Assembly: GCF_000518605.1 (NCBI RefSeq)
Contig: NZ_JADX01000014.1
Span: forward strand, 157,589-221,588
Source: Shewanella fidelis ATCC BAA-318
GTDB lineage: Bacteria; Pseudomonadota; Gammaproteobacteria; Enterobacterales; Shewanellaceae
DNA: 64,000 bases
Direction: 5' to 3'
Position 1 is the stretch's first letter. Each line of letters begins with the position of its first letter. The position numbers were made by a program, and so were the translations under genes. Shown here one piece after another: positions 19,043 through 29,089 of this stretch. The notes beneath the pieces were generated by a model that was not told the DNA's origin, made no database searches, and saw nothing but the letters and a program-made list of their open reading frames with translations.

Positions 19043-20332
19043 ATGGCTGACAATATAGCCAAGTTAGAACTACCAGGGAATGAATCAATCGAGCTGCCTA
19101 TTAAAGAGGGTACGGCAGGCTTTGATGTAATTGATATCAGTAAACTAGGTAGCAAAGGTCACTTTACTTTTGATCCAGGATTTCTTGCGACCGCATCCTG
19201 TGAATCAGCGATTACCTATATCGACGGTGAAAAAGGCGTACTGCTTCATCGTGGTTACCCAATCGAACAATTGGCAGTAGAGTCTGACTATTTAGATTTA
19301 TGTTATTTGCTTCTTTACGGAGAATTGCCAAATAAAGCTCAGTACCAAACATTTGAGCATACTGTAAAAACACACACTATGGTGAATGAGCAACTTGCAG
19401 CCTTCTTCAGAGGTTTCAGACGTGATGCTCACCCAATGGCCATGTTATGTGGTGTAACTGGTGCACTTTCTGCATTTTACCAAGACTCTTTGGATGTGAA
19501 CGATGAACGCCATCGTGAAATTGCTGCATTCCGTTTAGTGTCTAAGATGCCGACGATCGCCGCTATGTGTTACAAGTATTCAATCGGCCAACCGTTTGTT
19601 TACCCACGTAATGAACTCAGCTACGCAGGCAACTTCCTAAGCATGATGTTTGGCGTACCTTGTGAAGAATACAAGGTTAACCCAATCGTTGAGCGTGCAA
19701 TGGATCGCATCTTTATTCTGCACGCAGATCACGAGCAAAACGCTTCAACCTCTACTGTACGTTTAGCAGGTTCTTCAGGGGCGAACCCATTTGCATGTAT
19801 TGCAGCGGGTATTGCGTCATTATGGGGTCCTGCACACGGTGGTGCTAACGAAGCATGCTTGAATATGCTTGAAGAGATCGGCACTGTTGACCGTATTCCT
19901 GAGTTCATCGCACGTGCCAAGGATAAAGAAGATCCTTTCCGTCTAATGGGCTTTGGTCACCGTGTTTACAAGAACTTTGATCCTCGCGCTAAAGTCATGC
20001 GTGAAACATGTCATGAAGTGCTTGCTGAACTTAAGGTTAATGATCCACTGTTAGATGTGGCAATGGAACTTGAGCGCATAGCACTGGAAGACGAGTATTT
20101 CGTATCTAAGAAGCTTTATCCAAACGTTGATTTCTACTCAGGGATCATCATGAAAGCGATTGGTATTCCAACAAGCATGTTCACCGTACTATTCGCGCTT
20201 GCGCGTACAGTTGGTTGGATTGCACACTGGAAAGAGATGCTAGATCAACCAGGTCACAAGATCAGTCGTCCTCGCCAGCTATACACTGGTGATGCTAAGC
20301 GTGATTTTGTTGAGCTTGATAAACGTGATTAA
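19043..20332 (+). CDS. gltA: citrate synthase, type II hexameric
   Basis: 429 residues, close to E. coli GltA (427). Catalytic residues are visible: the first histidine region [14 protein letters not shown], the second in [15 protein letters not shown], and the aspartate in VDFYSG. It condenses oxaloacetate and acetyl-CoA. Its N-terminal domain (residues 1-55) is that of the NADH-inhibited Gram-negative form. AAGGAG lies 9 nt before the ATG. It is divergent from sdhCDAB across 432 bp. Confidence 0.97.
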   Translation: MADNIAKLELPGNESIELPIKEGTAGFDVIDISKLGSKGHFTFDPGFLATASCESAITYIDGEKGVLLHRGYPIEQLAVESDYLDLCYLLLYGELPNKAQYQTFEHTVKTHTMVNEQLAAFFRGFRRDAHPMAMLCGVTGALSAFYQDSLDVNDERHREIAAFRLVSKMPTIAAMCYKYSIGQPFVYPRNELSYAGNFLSMMFGVPCEEYKVNPIVERAMDRIFILHADHEQNASTSTVRLAGSSGANPFACIAAGIASLWGPAHGGANEACLNMLEEIGTVDRIPEFIARAKDKEDPFRLMGFGHRVYKNFDPRAKVMRETCHEVLAELKVNDPLLDVAMELERIALEDEYFVSKKLYPNVDFYSGIIMKAIGIPTSMFTVLFALARTVGWIAHWKEMLDQPGHKISRPRQLYTGDAKRDFVELDKRD

Positions 20333-20392
20333 TTAAAATACTAACTATTTGCGGATTGAATTCGTCACTCAAAACGCATTTATAGCATGTTC

Positions 20393-20419
20393 AAAAGGCA
20401 CTCATTGAGTGCCTTTTTT
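20393..20419 (+). terminator. intrinsic terminator after gltA
   Basis: AAAGGCACTC pairs with GAGTGCCTTT, followed by a T-run, about 60 bp after the gltA stop. Confidence 0.9.
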
Positions 20420-20515
20420 AATGCACTATCATGAAAATATTTCTACTTTAATAATAGTCTCCCCTTCTCACCCGCCTTATAGCAATCTCAATTTGCTCAA
20501 TCAGCTGTAATACCA

Positions 20516-20587
20516 AATGTAACATTCGTTAAAAAAGCCAACATATGTACATTTTCGCTACATATTAACTAAACACATTTTAAATGT
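20516..20587 (+). promoter_or_regulatory. palindrome cluster upstream of the RND efflux operon
   Basis: Three inverted repeats occur in 72 bp: AATGTAACATT (20516-20526); ATATGTA/TACATAT with a 9-bp spacer (20543-20565); ACATTTTAAATGT (20575-20587). They share ATGT/ACAT half-sites and lie 100-175 bp before the first efflux gene. They are candidate operators; no TetR- or LysR-type regulator gene is adjacent. The remainder of the 20333-20690 gap is the gltA terminator and nothing else I can identify. Confidence 0.4.
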
Positions 20588-20690
20588 TGCGCACAAGATT
20601 CGTAAGCTACTGATAAACATAAAGTTTAATACATGGCACACATTGTGCTTTATCACTGCCATTGGAACAATTAGATTAAGGTCTGCTTAC

Positions 20691-21758
20691 ATGGAAGCGT
20701 TAAATAAAAACACTATTATTCTCCCCCTACTATTAACTGCTACGTTATTGACTGGCTGTGGTGGTAACGAAGAGCAACAAAAGGAGGAAGAAAAGTACGC
20801 TGTACCGGTGGAAACCACTACCGTAGTGCAAGGTGATGTATCTTCTTTCTACAGTACAACCGCCACCCTAGAAGCTCCTCAAGAAGCAAAAGTCGTTACT
20901 CGTGTTGCCGGATTAATTGAGTCGCTACAAGTCGAAGAAGGCGATAGAGTAAAAAAAGGCCAGTTACTTGCCATTATTGATTCAAAAAGACAAAAATTTG
21001 ATTTAGATAGATCTCAAGCAGAAGTGGAAATTATCGAGCAGGAGCTTAATCGCCTAAAGAAAATAAACAATAAAGAGTTTTTCAGTGCCGACTCAATGGC
21101 AAAGCTTGAATACAACTTGCAAGCAGCAATCGCTAAGCGTGACTTAGCCGCTCTTTATGTTCAAGAAAGCATGATCCGCTCACCAATCGACGGCGTTATA
21201 GCCACTCGCTTTGTGAAATCAGGCAACATGGCAAAAGAGTTTGATGAGCTTTTTTACGTGGTCAATCAAGACGAGCTCTATGGCATCGTCCACTTACCAG
21301 AACAGCAATTACAACATTTACGATTAGGCCAAGATGCTGAGATTTATGCGAATAAACACACAGAGCAAACCACGCATGCCACTGTGCTGCGGATCAGCCC
21401 GATTGTCGACGCACAAAGCGGCACTTTCAAAGTGACACTTTCTGTTCCTAATAAAAATGCCACACTAAAAGCTGGGATGTTTACCCGAGTTGAGCTTAAA
21501 TATGACACTCACACCAATGTTATCACTGTGCCTTATAACGCATTAGTGAATCAAGATAACGAATACGCCTTATATGTCATTGATGGTGAAAACGCCAATC
21601 GCCGCAGTGTGTCACTTGGTTATCGCGAAGCCGATACTGTTGAAGTCGTTAGCGGTATCGAGCCTGGTGAGCAGATTGTAATTCGTGGTCAGCAAAACCT
21701 TAAAGACCAATCTTTAGTTGAAGTAATCAATTCTACAGAATTAGCGTCAGCTAAATAG
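20691..21758 (+). CDS. RND efflux periplasmic adaptor (membrane fusion protein), lipoprotein
   Basis: 355 residues from the ATG at 20691; the upstream frame start at 20643 would push the signal peptide inward. N-terminal lipoprotein signal peptide with lipobox LTGC, lipoyl/barrel-sandwich halves (KVVTRVAGLIESLQVEEGDRVKKGQLLAIID), a short coiled-coil hairpin (~95-150), a second lipoyl half (SMIRSPIDGVIATRFVKSGN), then beta-barrel and membrane-proximal domains. It would bridge the RND pumps encoded next (22-bp gap) to an outer-membrane channel; no TolC-like gene is nearby. Confidence 0.9.
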   Translation: MEALNKNTIILPLLLTATLLTGCGGNEEQQKEEEKYAVPVETTTVVQGDVSSFYSTTATLEAPQEAKVVTRVAGLIESLQVEEGDRVKKGQLLAIIDSKRQKFDLDRSQAEVEIIEQELNRLKKINNKEFFSADSMAKLEYNLQAAIAKRDLAALYVQESMIRSPIDGVIATRFVKSGNMAKEFDELFYVVNQDELYGIVHLPEQQLQHLRLGQDAEIYANKHTEQTTHATVLRISPIVDAQSGTFKVTLSVPNKNATLKAGMFTRVELKYDTHTNVITVPYNALVNQDNEYALYVIDGENANRRSVSLGYREADTVEVVSGIEPGEQIVIRGQQNLKDQSLVEVINSTELASAK

Positions 21759-21780
21759 TTTACAAACTGCGGAGCACGAT

Positions 21781-24700
21781 ATGTCTATTATAAAAACAGC
21801 GGTCAACCGGCCTGTTACAGTTTGGATGTTTATGTTTGCGGTAATTCTGTTTGGCATGGTGGGGTTCTCTCGCCTTGCTGTAAAACTGTTACCGGACTTA
21901 AGCTACCCTACAATTACCATTCGAACACAATATGTCGGCGCGGCGCCAGTTGAAGTTGAGCAGTTAGTGTCTAAACCCATTGAAGAAGCTGCCGGAATTG
22001 TAAAAGGCTTAAGAAAAATAAGCTCAATTTCACGTTCAGGTATGTCTGATGTGGTACTTGAATTTGAATGGGGCACAGACATGGACATGGCAAGTCTCGA
22101 TGTACGAGAAAAGCTCGATACCATTGAACTACCACTTGATGTTAAAAAGCCGCTGCTACTGCGCTTTAATCCTAACCTTGATCCTATTGTACGCTTAGCA
22201 CTTGCCGCGCCGGTTGCTGATAGCGCTAATGGCGAGATGAGTCAAACTCAACTTAAGCAGATGCGTACCTACGCAGAAGAAGAACTTAAACGCCAATTAG
22301 AATCGTTAACTGGAGTTGCGGCAGTCCGTCTTTCTGGTGGTTTGCAGCAAGAAGTACACATTCAATTAAATCAGCAAAAACTCACCCAACTAAATTTAAG
22401 CGCCGAGCTTATTCGTAATCGTATCGCTGAAGAAAACATTAACCTCTCTGCGGGTAAAGTGATTCAAGGCGACAAAGAGTATTTAGTGCGTACTCTTAAC
22501 CAATTCAACTCACTTGATGAGCTTGGCCAAATCGTGATCTATCGGGATGAGCAAACATTAGTGCGCCTGTTTGAAGTAGCAACGATTGTTGATGCATTTA
22601 AAGAGCGTAATGACGTCACTCGAATTGGCGATAAAGAATCAATTGAACTGGCAATTTATAAAGAAGGTGACGCCAACACTGTTGCGGTTGCACGTAAAGT
22701 GACCAGCGAACTCAATAAATTAAACGCAAGCAATGCTAAAGGCGAGTTAAGCGTTATTTACGATCAGTCTGAATTTATTGAAAGTGCCGTAAAAGAAGTA
22801 ACCAGTGCCGCTCTCATTGGTAGTTTACTTGCAATGTTAGTTATCTACCTATTCTTAAGAGATATTATTCCCACTCTGATTATTTCTATCTCTATTCCAT
22901 TTTCGGTTATTGCCACCTTCAATATGATGTATTTTGCGGATATCAGTCTCAATATTATGTCACTTGGCGGAATAGCCTTAGCCGTGGGACTCTTGGTTGA
23001 TAATGCCATTGTTGTACTTGAAAACATCGATCGCTGTAAAACACTAGGAATGAATCGACTTGATGCTGCAGTCACTGGTACAAAAGAAGTTGCAGGGGCT
23101 ATCTTTGCTTCAACCTTAACCACACTAGCAGTCTTTATTCCGTTAGTATTTGTCGATGGTGTTGCCGGTGCGCTATTTTCAGATCAAGCATTAACTGTCA
23201 CCTTTGCCCTACTTGCCTCATTACTTGTGGCGTTAACGACTATTCCAATGCTGGCTTCTCGCGAAGGCTTTAAAGCTTTGCCACCATTACTTGAAAAAGC
23301 TGCAAAACCTAAGCCTACAACTAAAATGGCTAAATTGAAGCACTATAGTGCAACCGTGTTTTCATTCCCATTTGTATTATTATTCAATTACCTGCCAAGT
23401 GCCCTACTCACATTAACCTTGATTGTCACTCGCTGCGTTTCTTGGTTAATAGGACTTGTCATGCGCCCAATAAGCGCAGCCTTTAACTGGTGTTATCGTG
23501 TCGTAGAAAACTTGTACCATAAGCTACTAGCTGCGGCGTTAAGATTTAGGACGCTCACTTTAGTAATGGCGCTAACTGTTACCGCCAGTGCAGCGTTACT
23601 TGTTCCACGCCTTGGTATGGAGCTAATTCCACCTATGAACCAAGGTGAGTTTTATGTGGAGATTTTACTGCCTCCAGGAACTGAAGTTACCCAAACAGAC
23701 CGAGTCTTACGTAAATTAGCGCTATCAATAAAAGATAGAGCTGATGTAAAACATGCTTATAGCCAAGCTGGTAGCGGCGGTTTAATGACCTCAGATACCT
23801 CTCGCGGTGGTGAAAACTGGGGACGTTTACAAGTTGTTCTTAGTGATCCAGATGCTTTTGATGCCGTTGCCGATAAGCTCAGAACAACCGCAATGCGTAT
23901 ACCTGAGCTGGAAGCAAAAGTGCAGCACCCTGAGCTATTTAGCTTTAAAACACCATTAGAAATTGAGCTGATAGGTTATGACTTAGATCAATTAAAACAA
24001 ACCGCGGACAACCTAGTTAACGCTCTAGGTGATTCAGACCGCTTTGCCGATATCAACACCAGTTTACGTGACGGCCAACCAGAGCTAAGTATACGGTTTG
24101 ACCATCAGCGCCTGGCTGCCCTCGGAATGGACGCGCCTATGGTTGCTAATCGTATTGCACAACGTATTGGCGGCACAGTTGCCAGTCAGTACACAGTACG
24201 TGATCGTAAGATTGACATTTTAGTACGCAGTGATCTGGACGAGCGTGATCAAATTAGCGATATCGATGCGATGATCATTAACCCGAATAGTAGTCATCCC
24301 ATCTCATTAAGCGCTGTTGCTGATGTCAGTTTAAAACTAGGCCCATCTGCTATCAACCGTATTAGCCAGCAACGAGTTGCTATTGTCTCTGCTAATTTAG
24401 CCTATGGCGATCTCAGTGATGCGGTAATGACTGCCCGTGAAATTTTAGCTCAACAGACTCTACCGACGTCAATTCAAACTCGTTTTGGCGGCCAAAATGA
24501 AGAGATGGAACATTCATTTAAATCACTGCAGATAGCCTTAGTATTAGCGGTATTCTTAGTTTACTTAGTTATGGCCAGTCAATTTGAGTCATTGTTGCAT
24601 CCGCTACTTATTCTTATTGCTGTACCAATGGCTGTGGGCGGCAGTATTTTCGGCTTGTTCATCACCCAAACTCATTTGAGTGTCGTTGTGTTTATCGGCC

Positions 24701-25086
24701 TTATTATGTTGGCTGGCATTGTAGTAAATAATGCCATTGTTCTTGTCGATAGAATTAACCAACTACGTCAAAGTGGTGAAGAAAAAATAACTGCAATATC
24801 AAACGCTGCGAAATCACGCTTGCGTCCGATTATTATGACCACAATGACGACAGCTCTTGGACTATCGCCAATGGCATTTGGTCTTGGTGATGGCAGTGAG
24901 GTTCGTGCACCAATGGCGATTACGGTTATCTTTGGTTTATGCCTCTCGACCGTACTCACCTTAGTTGTTATTCCAGTACTGTATGCCGTTTTTGATCGAA
25001 AAAAATTTGATAACGAGTTAAACCTCACAAATAACGAGCTAACCGATCCTGACCATAGCCCAACACTTACAGGAGGCCAAGCATGA
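21781..25086 (+). CDS. RND-family efflux transporter subunit 1 (HAE1-like)
   Basis: 1101 residues, slightly longer than AcrB (1049). Twelve transmembrane segments with two large periplasmic loops. The extra length is partly a cytoplasmic/linker stretch near residues 495-530 rich in Lys/Pro. The TM4 proton-relay region reads GLLVDNAIVVLEN (AcrB: DD), and the TM10 region reads GIVVNNAIVLVD (AcrB: a lysine). Substrate is unknown: drugs, bile-like compounds or lipids are possible. Its stop overlaps the next gene's start by 4 bp (ATGA). Two pumps with one adaptor recall MdtABC, where the two RND proteins form mixed trimers. Confidence 0.9.
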   Translation: MSIIKTAVNRPVTVWMFMFAVILFGMVGFSRLAVKLLPDLSYPTITIRTQYVGAAPVEVEQLVSKPIEEAAGIVKGLRKISSISRSGMSDVVLEFEWGTDMDMASLDVREKLDTIELPLDVKKPLLLRFNPNLDPIVRLALAAPVADSANGEMSQTQLKQMRTYAEEELKRQLESLTGVAAVRLSGGLQQEVHIQLNQQKLTQLNLSAELIRNRIAEENINLSAGKVIQGDKEYLVRTLNQFNSLDELGQIVIYRDEQTLVRLFEVATIVDAFKERNDVTRIGDKESIELAIYKEGDANTVAVARKVTSELNKLNASNAKGELSVIYDQSEFIESAVKEVTSAALIGSLLAMLVIYLFLRDIIPTLIISISIPFSVIATFNMMYFADISLNIMSLGGIALAVGLLVDNAIVVLENIDRCKTLGMNRLDAAVTGTKEVAGAIFASTLTTLAVFIPLVFVDGVAGALFSDQALTVTFALLASLLVALTTIPMLASREGFKALPPLLEKAAKPKPTTKMAKLKHYSATVFSFPFVLLFNYLPSALLTLTLIVTRCVSWLIGLVMRPISAAFNWCYRVVENLYHKLLAAALRFRTLTLVMALTVTASAALLVPRLGMELIPPMNQGEFYVEILLPPGTEVTQTDRVLRKLALSIKDRADVKHAYSQAGSGGLMTSDTSRGGENWGRLQVVLSDPDAFDAVADKLRTTAMRIPELEAKVQHPELFSFKTPLEIELIGYDLDQLKQTADNLVNALGDSDRFADINTSLRDGQPELSIRFDHQRLAALGMDAPMVANRIAQRIGGTVASQYTVRDRKIDILVRSDLDERDQISDIDAMIINPNSSHPISLSAVADVSLKLGPSAINRISQQRVAIVSANLAYGDLSDAVMTAREILAQQTLPTSIQTRFGGQNEEMEHSFKSLQIALVLAVFLVYLVMASQFESLLHPLLILIAVPMAVGGSIFGLFITQTHLSVVVFIGLIMLAGIVVNNAIVLVDRINQLRQSGEEKITAISNAAKSRLRPIIMTTMTTALGLSPMAFGLGDGSEVRAPMAITVIFGLCLSTVLTLVVIPVLYAVFDRKKFDNELNLTNNELTDPDHSPTLTGGQA

Positions 25087-28000
25087 ATATCACCCGCTTT
25101 GCCTTAGCCAGACCGGTTACAACTACCATGTTTTTTGTGGCAATACTGTTATTTGGTCTCGCTTCAAGTAGGTTATTACCTCTTGAAATGTTCCCAGGGA
25201 TCGACATACCGCAAGTCATTGTCGAAGTACCTTATAAAGGCTCGACGCCTGCAGAGGTTGAACGCGATATCACCAATATATTAGAGGAGTCATTAGCAAC
25301 AATGAGCGGAATTGAGGAGATGCGCTCAAGCTCTTCTCAAAACGGCGCTGAGATTGATTTGAGAATGAAATGGGGCCAAAACGTAGCAACCAAAAGCTTA
25401 GAAGCCCGTGAAAAAGTCGATGCCGTGCGTCATTTGTTACCGAGAGATGTTGAACGGGTATTTATTCGTCAGTTTAGTACTGCTGACATGCCAGTACTTA
25501 ATTTACGAATATCCAGTGACCGAGAGCTTTCAAGTGCATTTGACTTACTTGATAAGCAACTGAAAAAGCCCCTTGAACGCGTGCAAGGTGTATCGCAAGT
25601 CACTTTATATGGCGTCGAGCAGAAACAAATCGAAATTCGCATCAACGCAGACAAACTTGCTGCGAGTAATATTTCGGTGCAAGCATTGAACAATCGACTG
25701 CAACAGCAAAACTTCGTCATTAATGCTGGTGTACTTAAAACTCAATCACGTGTTTATCAAGTTTCACCAAAGGGCGAATTTAGAAATTTAGATGATATTA
25801 ATGCGATTGTCATCGCTCAAGGTCTGACTTTGGGTGATATTGCAGATGTCAGCTTTTCACTGCCCGAACGCTTAGATGGACGCCATCTAGATCAAAATTA
25901 CGCAGTTGGCCTTGATGTATTTAAGGAGTCTGGTGCCAATCTGGTCGATGTATCTAAGCGGGTAATGAAGGTTATCGATGAAGCGAAACAAAACTCACAA
26001 TTTGATGGTATCAAACTGTTTGTTATGGAAGATCAAGCCTATGGTGTGACGTCATCATTACGTGATTTGCTTGCGGCAGGCTTAATTGGTGCCTTACTCT
26101 CGTTTGTGGTTTTATACCTATTTCTGCGTGATCTAAAAATGACATTAGTTATCGTGTCATCTGTGCCTATCGCAATTTGTATGACACTCGCGGCGATGTA
26201 TTTTTTAGGTTACAGCCTCAATATTTTATCTATGATGGGCTTACTGCTCGCCGTTGGTATGCTTATTGATAATGCAGTTGTTGTTACCGAAAGTGTGCTA
26301 CAAGAAAAGCAAGCTGAAACTACAGGCGCTAACGTAGCTCAAGCCATCAAAAGCAGCGCGATTTTACGTGGCGTCGATAAGGTATCCCTTGCTGTACTTG
26401 CCGGTACGCTTACCACTGCCATAGTGTTTTTACCCAATATCTTTGGCGTTAAAGTCGAGCTAACTATTTTCTTAGAGCATGTAGCAATCGCTATTTGTAT
26501 TTCGTTAGCAGCTTCATTATTGGTCGCCAAAACGCTGCTGCCATTAATGTTAAGCAAGTTAAACTTTTCAGCCAAATCTAAAACTAGGTCAAGTCGCTTA
26601 CAAACCCGTTACCAAAAAAGCCTTGATTGGATTTTAGCTCACCCAAGGCTATCAGGTGTATTTGCCTTAATAATTCTAGCATCAACCGCATTACCACTTA
26701 GCATGGTAAGCCAAGATCAATCTGATGGCGAAGGTAATAACCGTTTGTATATCAACTATCAAGTAGAGGGACGGCATAGTTTAAATGTAACAGAAGCTAT
26801 GATTACTAAAATGGAAACCTATCTCTATGCAAATAAAGAAAAGTTCCATATCGACTCCGTTTACAGCTATTTCTCTGCAGATCGCGGCCAATCGACGCTA
26901 ATTTTAAAAGAAGATCTTGATGTCGATATGAAAGCACTGAAAAAAACCATACGTGAAGGCTTTCCTAAATTTGCTATAGCCAAGCCACAGTTTGGTTGGG
27001 GCGGTGAGAATAACGGTGTGCGGGTATCACTCACAGGTCGCTCAACCTCTGAACTTATTCGCATCAGTCAGCAAGTTGTTCCGCTATTAAGTAGTATTGA
27101 AGGTTTAACCGATGTGCGTTCCGAGCTGAGTGGTGCTCAACAAGAGGTGGTGATCCGTATTGATCGTCAAATGGCTGCTAGGTTAGATCTTAAGCTCAAT
27201 GAAGTCGCCTCAAGTATTTCAATGGCACTGCGCGGTACTCCACTGCGCTCATTTCGGCATGATCCGAGTGGTGAATTGCGCATAGAGATGGCATATGAAC
27301 AACAATGGCGTTTATCGTTAGAGCGACTAAAGCAGTTGCCTGTGATCCGCATCGATAACCGCGTTTATACTCTATCTAGCTTAGCTAAAGTAGAGATCTT
27401 ACCACGCTTTGACACCATCAGGCATTACGATAGACAAACCGCTCTTTCAATTGGTGCCAATTTAGATGAACTTACAACAGAGCAGGCACAAGAGAAAATC
27501 ACTCAAGTCATGGATAGCGTTAACTTTCCAGCAGGATATGGTTATACACTGCGCGGCGGTTTTCAGAAGCAGGATGAAGACGAAGCCGTCATGGCGACTA
27601 ACATGATCTTAGCGATTGCCATGATTTATATCGTAATGGCAGCACTTTTTGAATCGCTTTTGCTACCAACAGCGATTATTACTTCAATTTTATTTTCGAT
27701 AACAGGCGTGTTTTGGGCATTACTATTTACTGGTACCCCCATGTCTATCATGGCAATGATAGGTATTTTGATCTTAATGGGCATAGTGGTGAACAACGGC
27801 ATTGTTCTGGTGGATCAAATTAATCAAATGTCACCGACATTAGATGAGCTTTCCGATGCAATTAGTGCTGTATGCTATACCCGATTACGTCCGGTATTAA
27901 TGACGGTTGGCACCACAGTGTTAGGTTTAGTTCCACTCGCGATGGGAGATACTCAACTTGGTGGCGGTGGGCCTTCATACTCACCGATGGCCATTGCTAT

Positions 28001-28154
28001 TATCGGTGGACTAACCTTCTCTACGGTGACCAGCTTGTATCTAGTACCACTCTGTTATCAAGCACTTTACAGAATGCGTTATAACAGTGCGGTACGTTTA
28101 GGCCAAGCAGATAAAATTTCAAGAAAACTATTACCTTGGATGAATAATGCCTAA
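25083..28154 (+). CDS. RND-family efflux transporter subunit 2
   Basis: 1023 residues, a second complete RND protein with the same architecture: N-terminal MNITRFALARPVTTTMFFVAILLFG, TM4 MLIDNAVVVTES, TM10 GIVVNNGIVLVDQIN. It is diverged from subunit 1 throughout, so the pair is an old duplication and not recent. Translationally coupled to subunit 1 by the ATGA overlap. Probably forms a heteromeric or alternative pump with the same adaptor. The operon ends at a strong terminator. Confidence 0.9.
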   Translation: MNITRFALARPVTTTMFFVAILLFGLASSRLLPLEMFPGIDIPQVIVEVPYKGSTPAEVERDITNILEESLATMSGIEEMRSSSSQNGAEIDLRMKWGQNVATKSLEAREKVDAVRHLLPRDVERVFIRQFSTADMPVLNLRISSDRELSSAFDLLDKQLKKPLERVQGVSQVTLYGVEQKQIEIRINADKLAASNISVQALNNRLQQQNFVINAGVLKTQSRVYQVSPKGEFRNLDDINAIVIAQGLTLGDIADVSFSLPERLDGRHLDQNYAVGLDVFKESGANLVDVSKRVMKVIDEAKQNSQFDGIKLFVMEDQAYGVTSSLRDLLAAGLIGALLSFVVLYLFLRDLKMTLVIVSSVPIAICMTLAAMYFLGYSLNILSMMGLLLAVGMLIDNAVVVTESVLQEKQAETTGANVAQAIKSSAILRGVDKVSLAVLAGTLTTAIVFLPNIFGVKVELTIFLEHVAIAICISLAASLLVAKTLLPLMLSKLNFSAKSKTRSSRLQTRYQKSLDWILAHPRLSGVFALIILASTALPLSMVSQDQSDGEGNNRLYINYQVEGRHSLNVTEAMITKMETYLYANKEKFHIDSVYSYFSADRGQSTLILKEDLDVDMKALKKTIREGFPKFAIAKPQFGWGGENNGVRVSLTGRSTSELIRISQQVVPLLSSIEGLTDVRSELSGAQQEVVIRIDRQMAARLDLKLNEVASSISMALRGTPLRSFRHDPSGELRIEMAYEQQWRLSLERLKQLPVIRIDNRVYTLSSLAKVEILPRFDTIRHYDRQTALSIGANLDELTTEQAQEKITQVMDSVNFPAGYGYTLRGGFQKQDEDEAVMATNMILAIAMIYIVMAALFESLLLPTAIITSILFSITGVFWALLFTGTPMSIMAMIGILILMGIVVNNGIVLVDQINQMSPTLDELSDAISAVCYTRLRPVLMTVGTTVLGLVPLAMGDTQLGGGGPSYSPMAIAIIGGLTFSTVTSLYLVPLCYQALYRMRYNSAVRLGQADKISRKLLPWMNNA

Positions 28155-28238
28155 CGCTCGAGTTTTTTAACACAGCGGTAAGTATCACTATGAGCATCGC
28201 TTTCAAGTCATCTGCGGCTTAGTCAGCTCACTTACACA

Positions 28239-28275
28239 TAAGACCAAAACCTTTACTGGTTTTGGTCTTTTTTTT
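28239..28275 (+). terminator. intrinsic terminator of the RND operon
   Basis: AGACCAAAACC (28241-28251) pairs with GGTTTTGGTCT (28258-28268), followed by eight T residues. Confidence 0.92.
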
Positions 28276-28443
28276 CGTGTTAGTCTGCATAAATTATACA
28301 GTAACGTGGACCGTTGAATAGGAAGTAATAAAAATAACTGTTTATAAAATAAGACAATATTGAAATAGAAATTTGTTATCCTAATTTCAATTAACCTTGC
28401 TTTAATCCGCTTCTGGCACACTTAAAAAGCATTGTAATTCTAT

Positions 28444-28462
28444 GATAAGGATAATCATGAAC
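28444..28462 (+). promoter_or_regulatory. Fur-box-like sequence over a start codon
   Basis: GATAAGGATAATCATGAAC matches the 19-bp E. coli Fur consensus at 16 of 19 positions by direct comparison. It overlaps the SD (AAGGA) and ATG of the secreted protein gene at 28457. Part of the match may be coincidence with the SD. The rest of the 28155-28456 gap contains the RND terminator and no other clear signal. Confidence 0.45.
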
Positions 28463-29038
28463 CCGTTTGTGAAATTTATATTGGTTGGCTTAACCACTGC
28501 GTCACTATTAAACACTCCAACAAGCCTAGCTACAGTCCAAACTGCACCACTAATTCCTTCTCAATGGAGTTATGCTACAGATCCTTACGGCAGTACAGCC
28601 ACATTTCGTAATCAAATGATCACCAACGAAGGAGTATGGGTAAACTTTAAACGTATACCTAGAGTGGATGCTGAACGGAATTCTTGGGTTGAGGTTATTT
28701 ACACGCCTGAAGCGGCGACTTTAGCAGGTACAAAAAAGATCAGCCTTACCTATAAATGTGATATCCCACTACTGATAAAACTATCGCAATCACATTACGG
28801 TAAAGACGGTGATAAGACTTATGCTCACTACCAAACAAAACTTCCAGCAAGCAGTGATTGGCATACCGTCGAAGTCGATTTCAATGATTTTGCACGCCCA
28901 GACTGGACTCCTAAAAGTTCGGTAGACCATGGCATAGTACTTAATGAGATCAACGCTCTCTACTTAACCCCTAGCATGACAGATAAACATGGCGGAGAGG
29001 CAACACTACAAGTCAAAGCAATTGAATTAATTCGCTAG
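28457..29038 (+). CDS. secreted beta-sandwich protein, carbohydrate-binding-like, function unknown
   Basis: 193 residues from ATG 28457, which has AAGGA 5 nt upstream; an ATG at 28442 precedes that SD and is rejected. Signal peptide MNPFVKFILVGLTTASLLN with likely cleavage after SLA (about residue 25). The mature part has alternating strands typical of galactose-binding/CBM-like jelly rolls: AGTKKISLTYKCD, LPASSDWHTVEVDFNDFARPDW, a final ATLQVKAIEL strand. No catalytic motif is visible. Possible role in binding a glycan or other extracytoplasmic ligand is inference. A Fur-box-like sequence covers its start. Confidence 0.7.
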   Translation: MNPFVKFILVGLTTASLLNTPTSLATVQTAPLIPSQWSYATDPYGSTATFRNQMITNEGVWVNFKRIPRVDAERNSWVEVIYTPEAATLAGTKKISLTYKCDIPLLIKLSQSHYGKDGDKTYAHYQTKLPASSDWHTVEVDFNDFARPDWTPKSSVDHGIVLNEINALYLTPSMTDKHGGEATLQVKAIELIR

Positions 29039-29050
29039 GAATTCTCCCAT

Positions 29051-29079
29051 TAAAAAAGCGCCTTACGGCGCTTTTTTAA
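29051..29079. terminator. bidirectional terminator between the secreted protein gene and ycaR
   Basis: AAAAAAGCGCC and GGCGCTTTTTT form a symmetrical stem with a 4-nt loop. A/T runs on both sides let it serve the plus-strand gene and the minus-strand ycaR. Confidence 0.88.
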
Positions 29080-29089
29080 TGCAACAAAA

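Noticed and set aside
20643..20690. Longer start of the RND adaptor
   Set aside because: It would bury the lipoprotein signal peptide and lipobox, which start cleanly at 20691.
28021..28421. Minus-strand ORFs over the end of the second RND gene and its terminator
   Set aside because: They cross a strong terminator and lack SD or family features.
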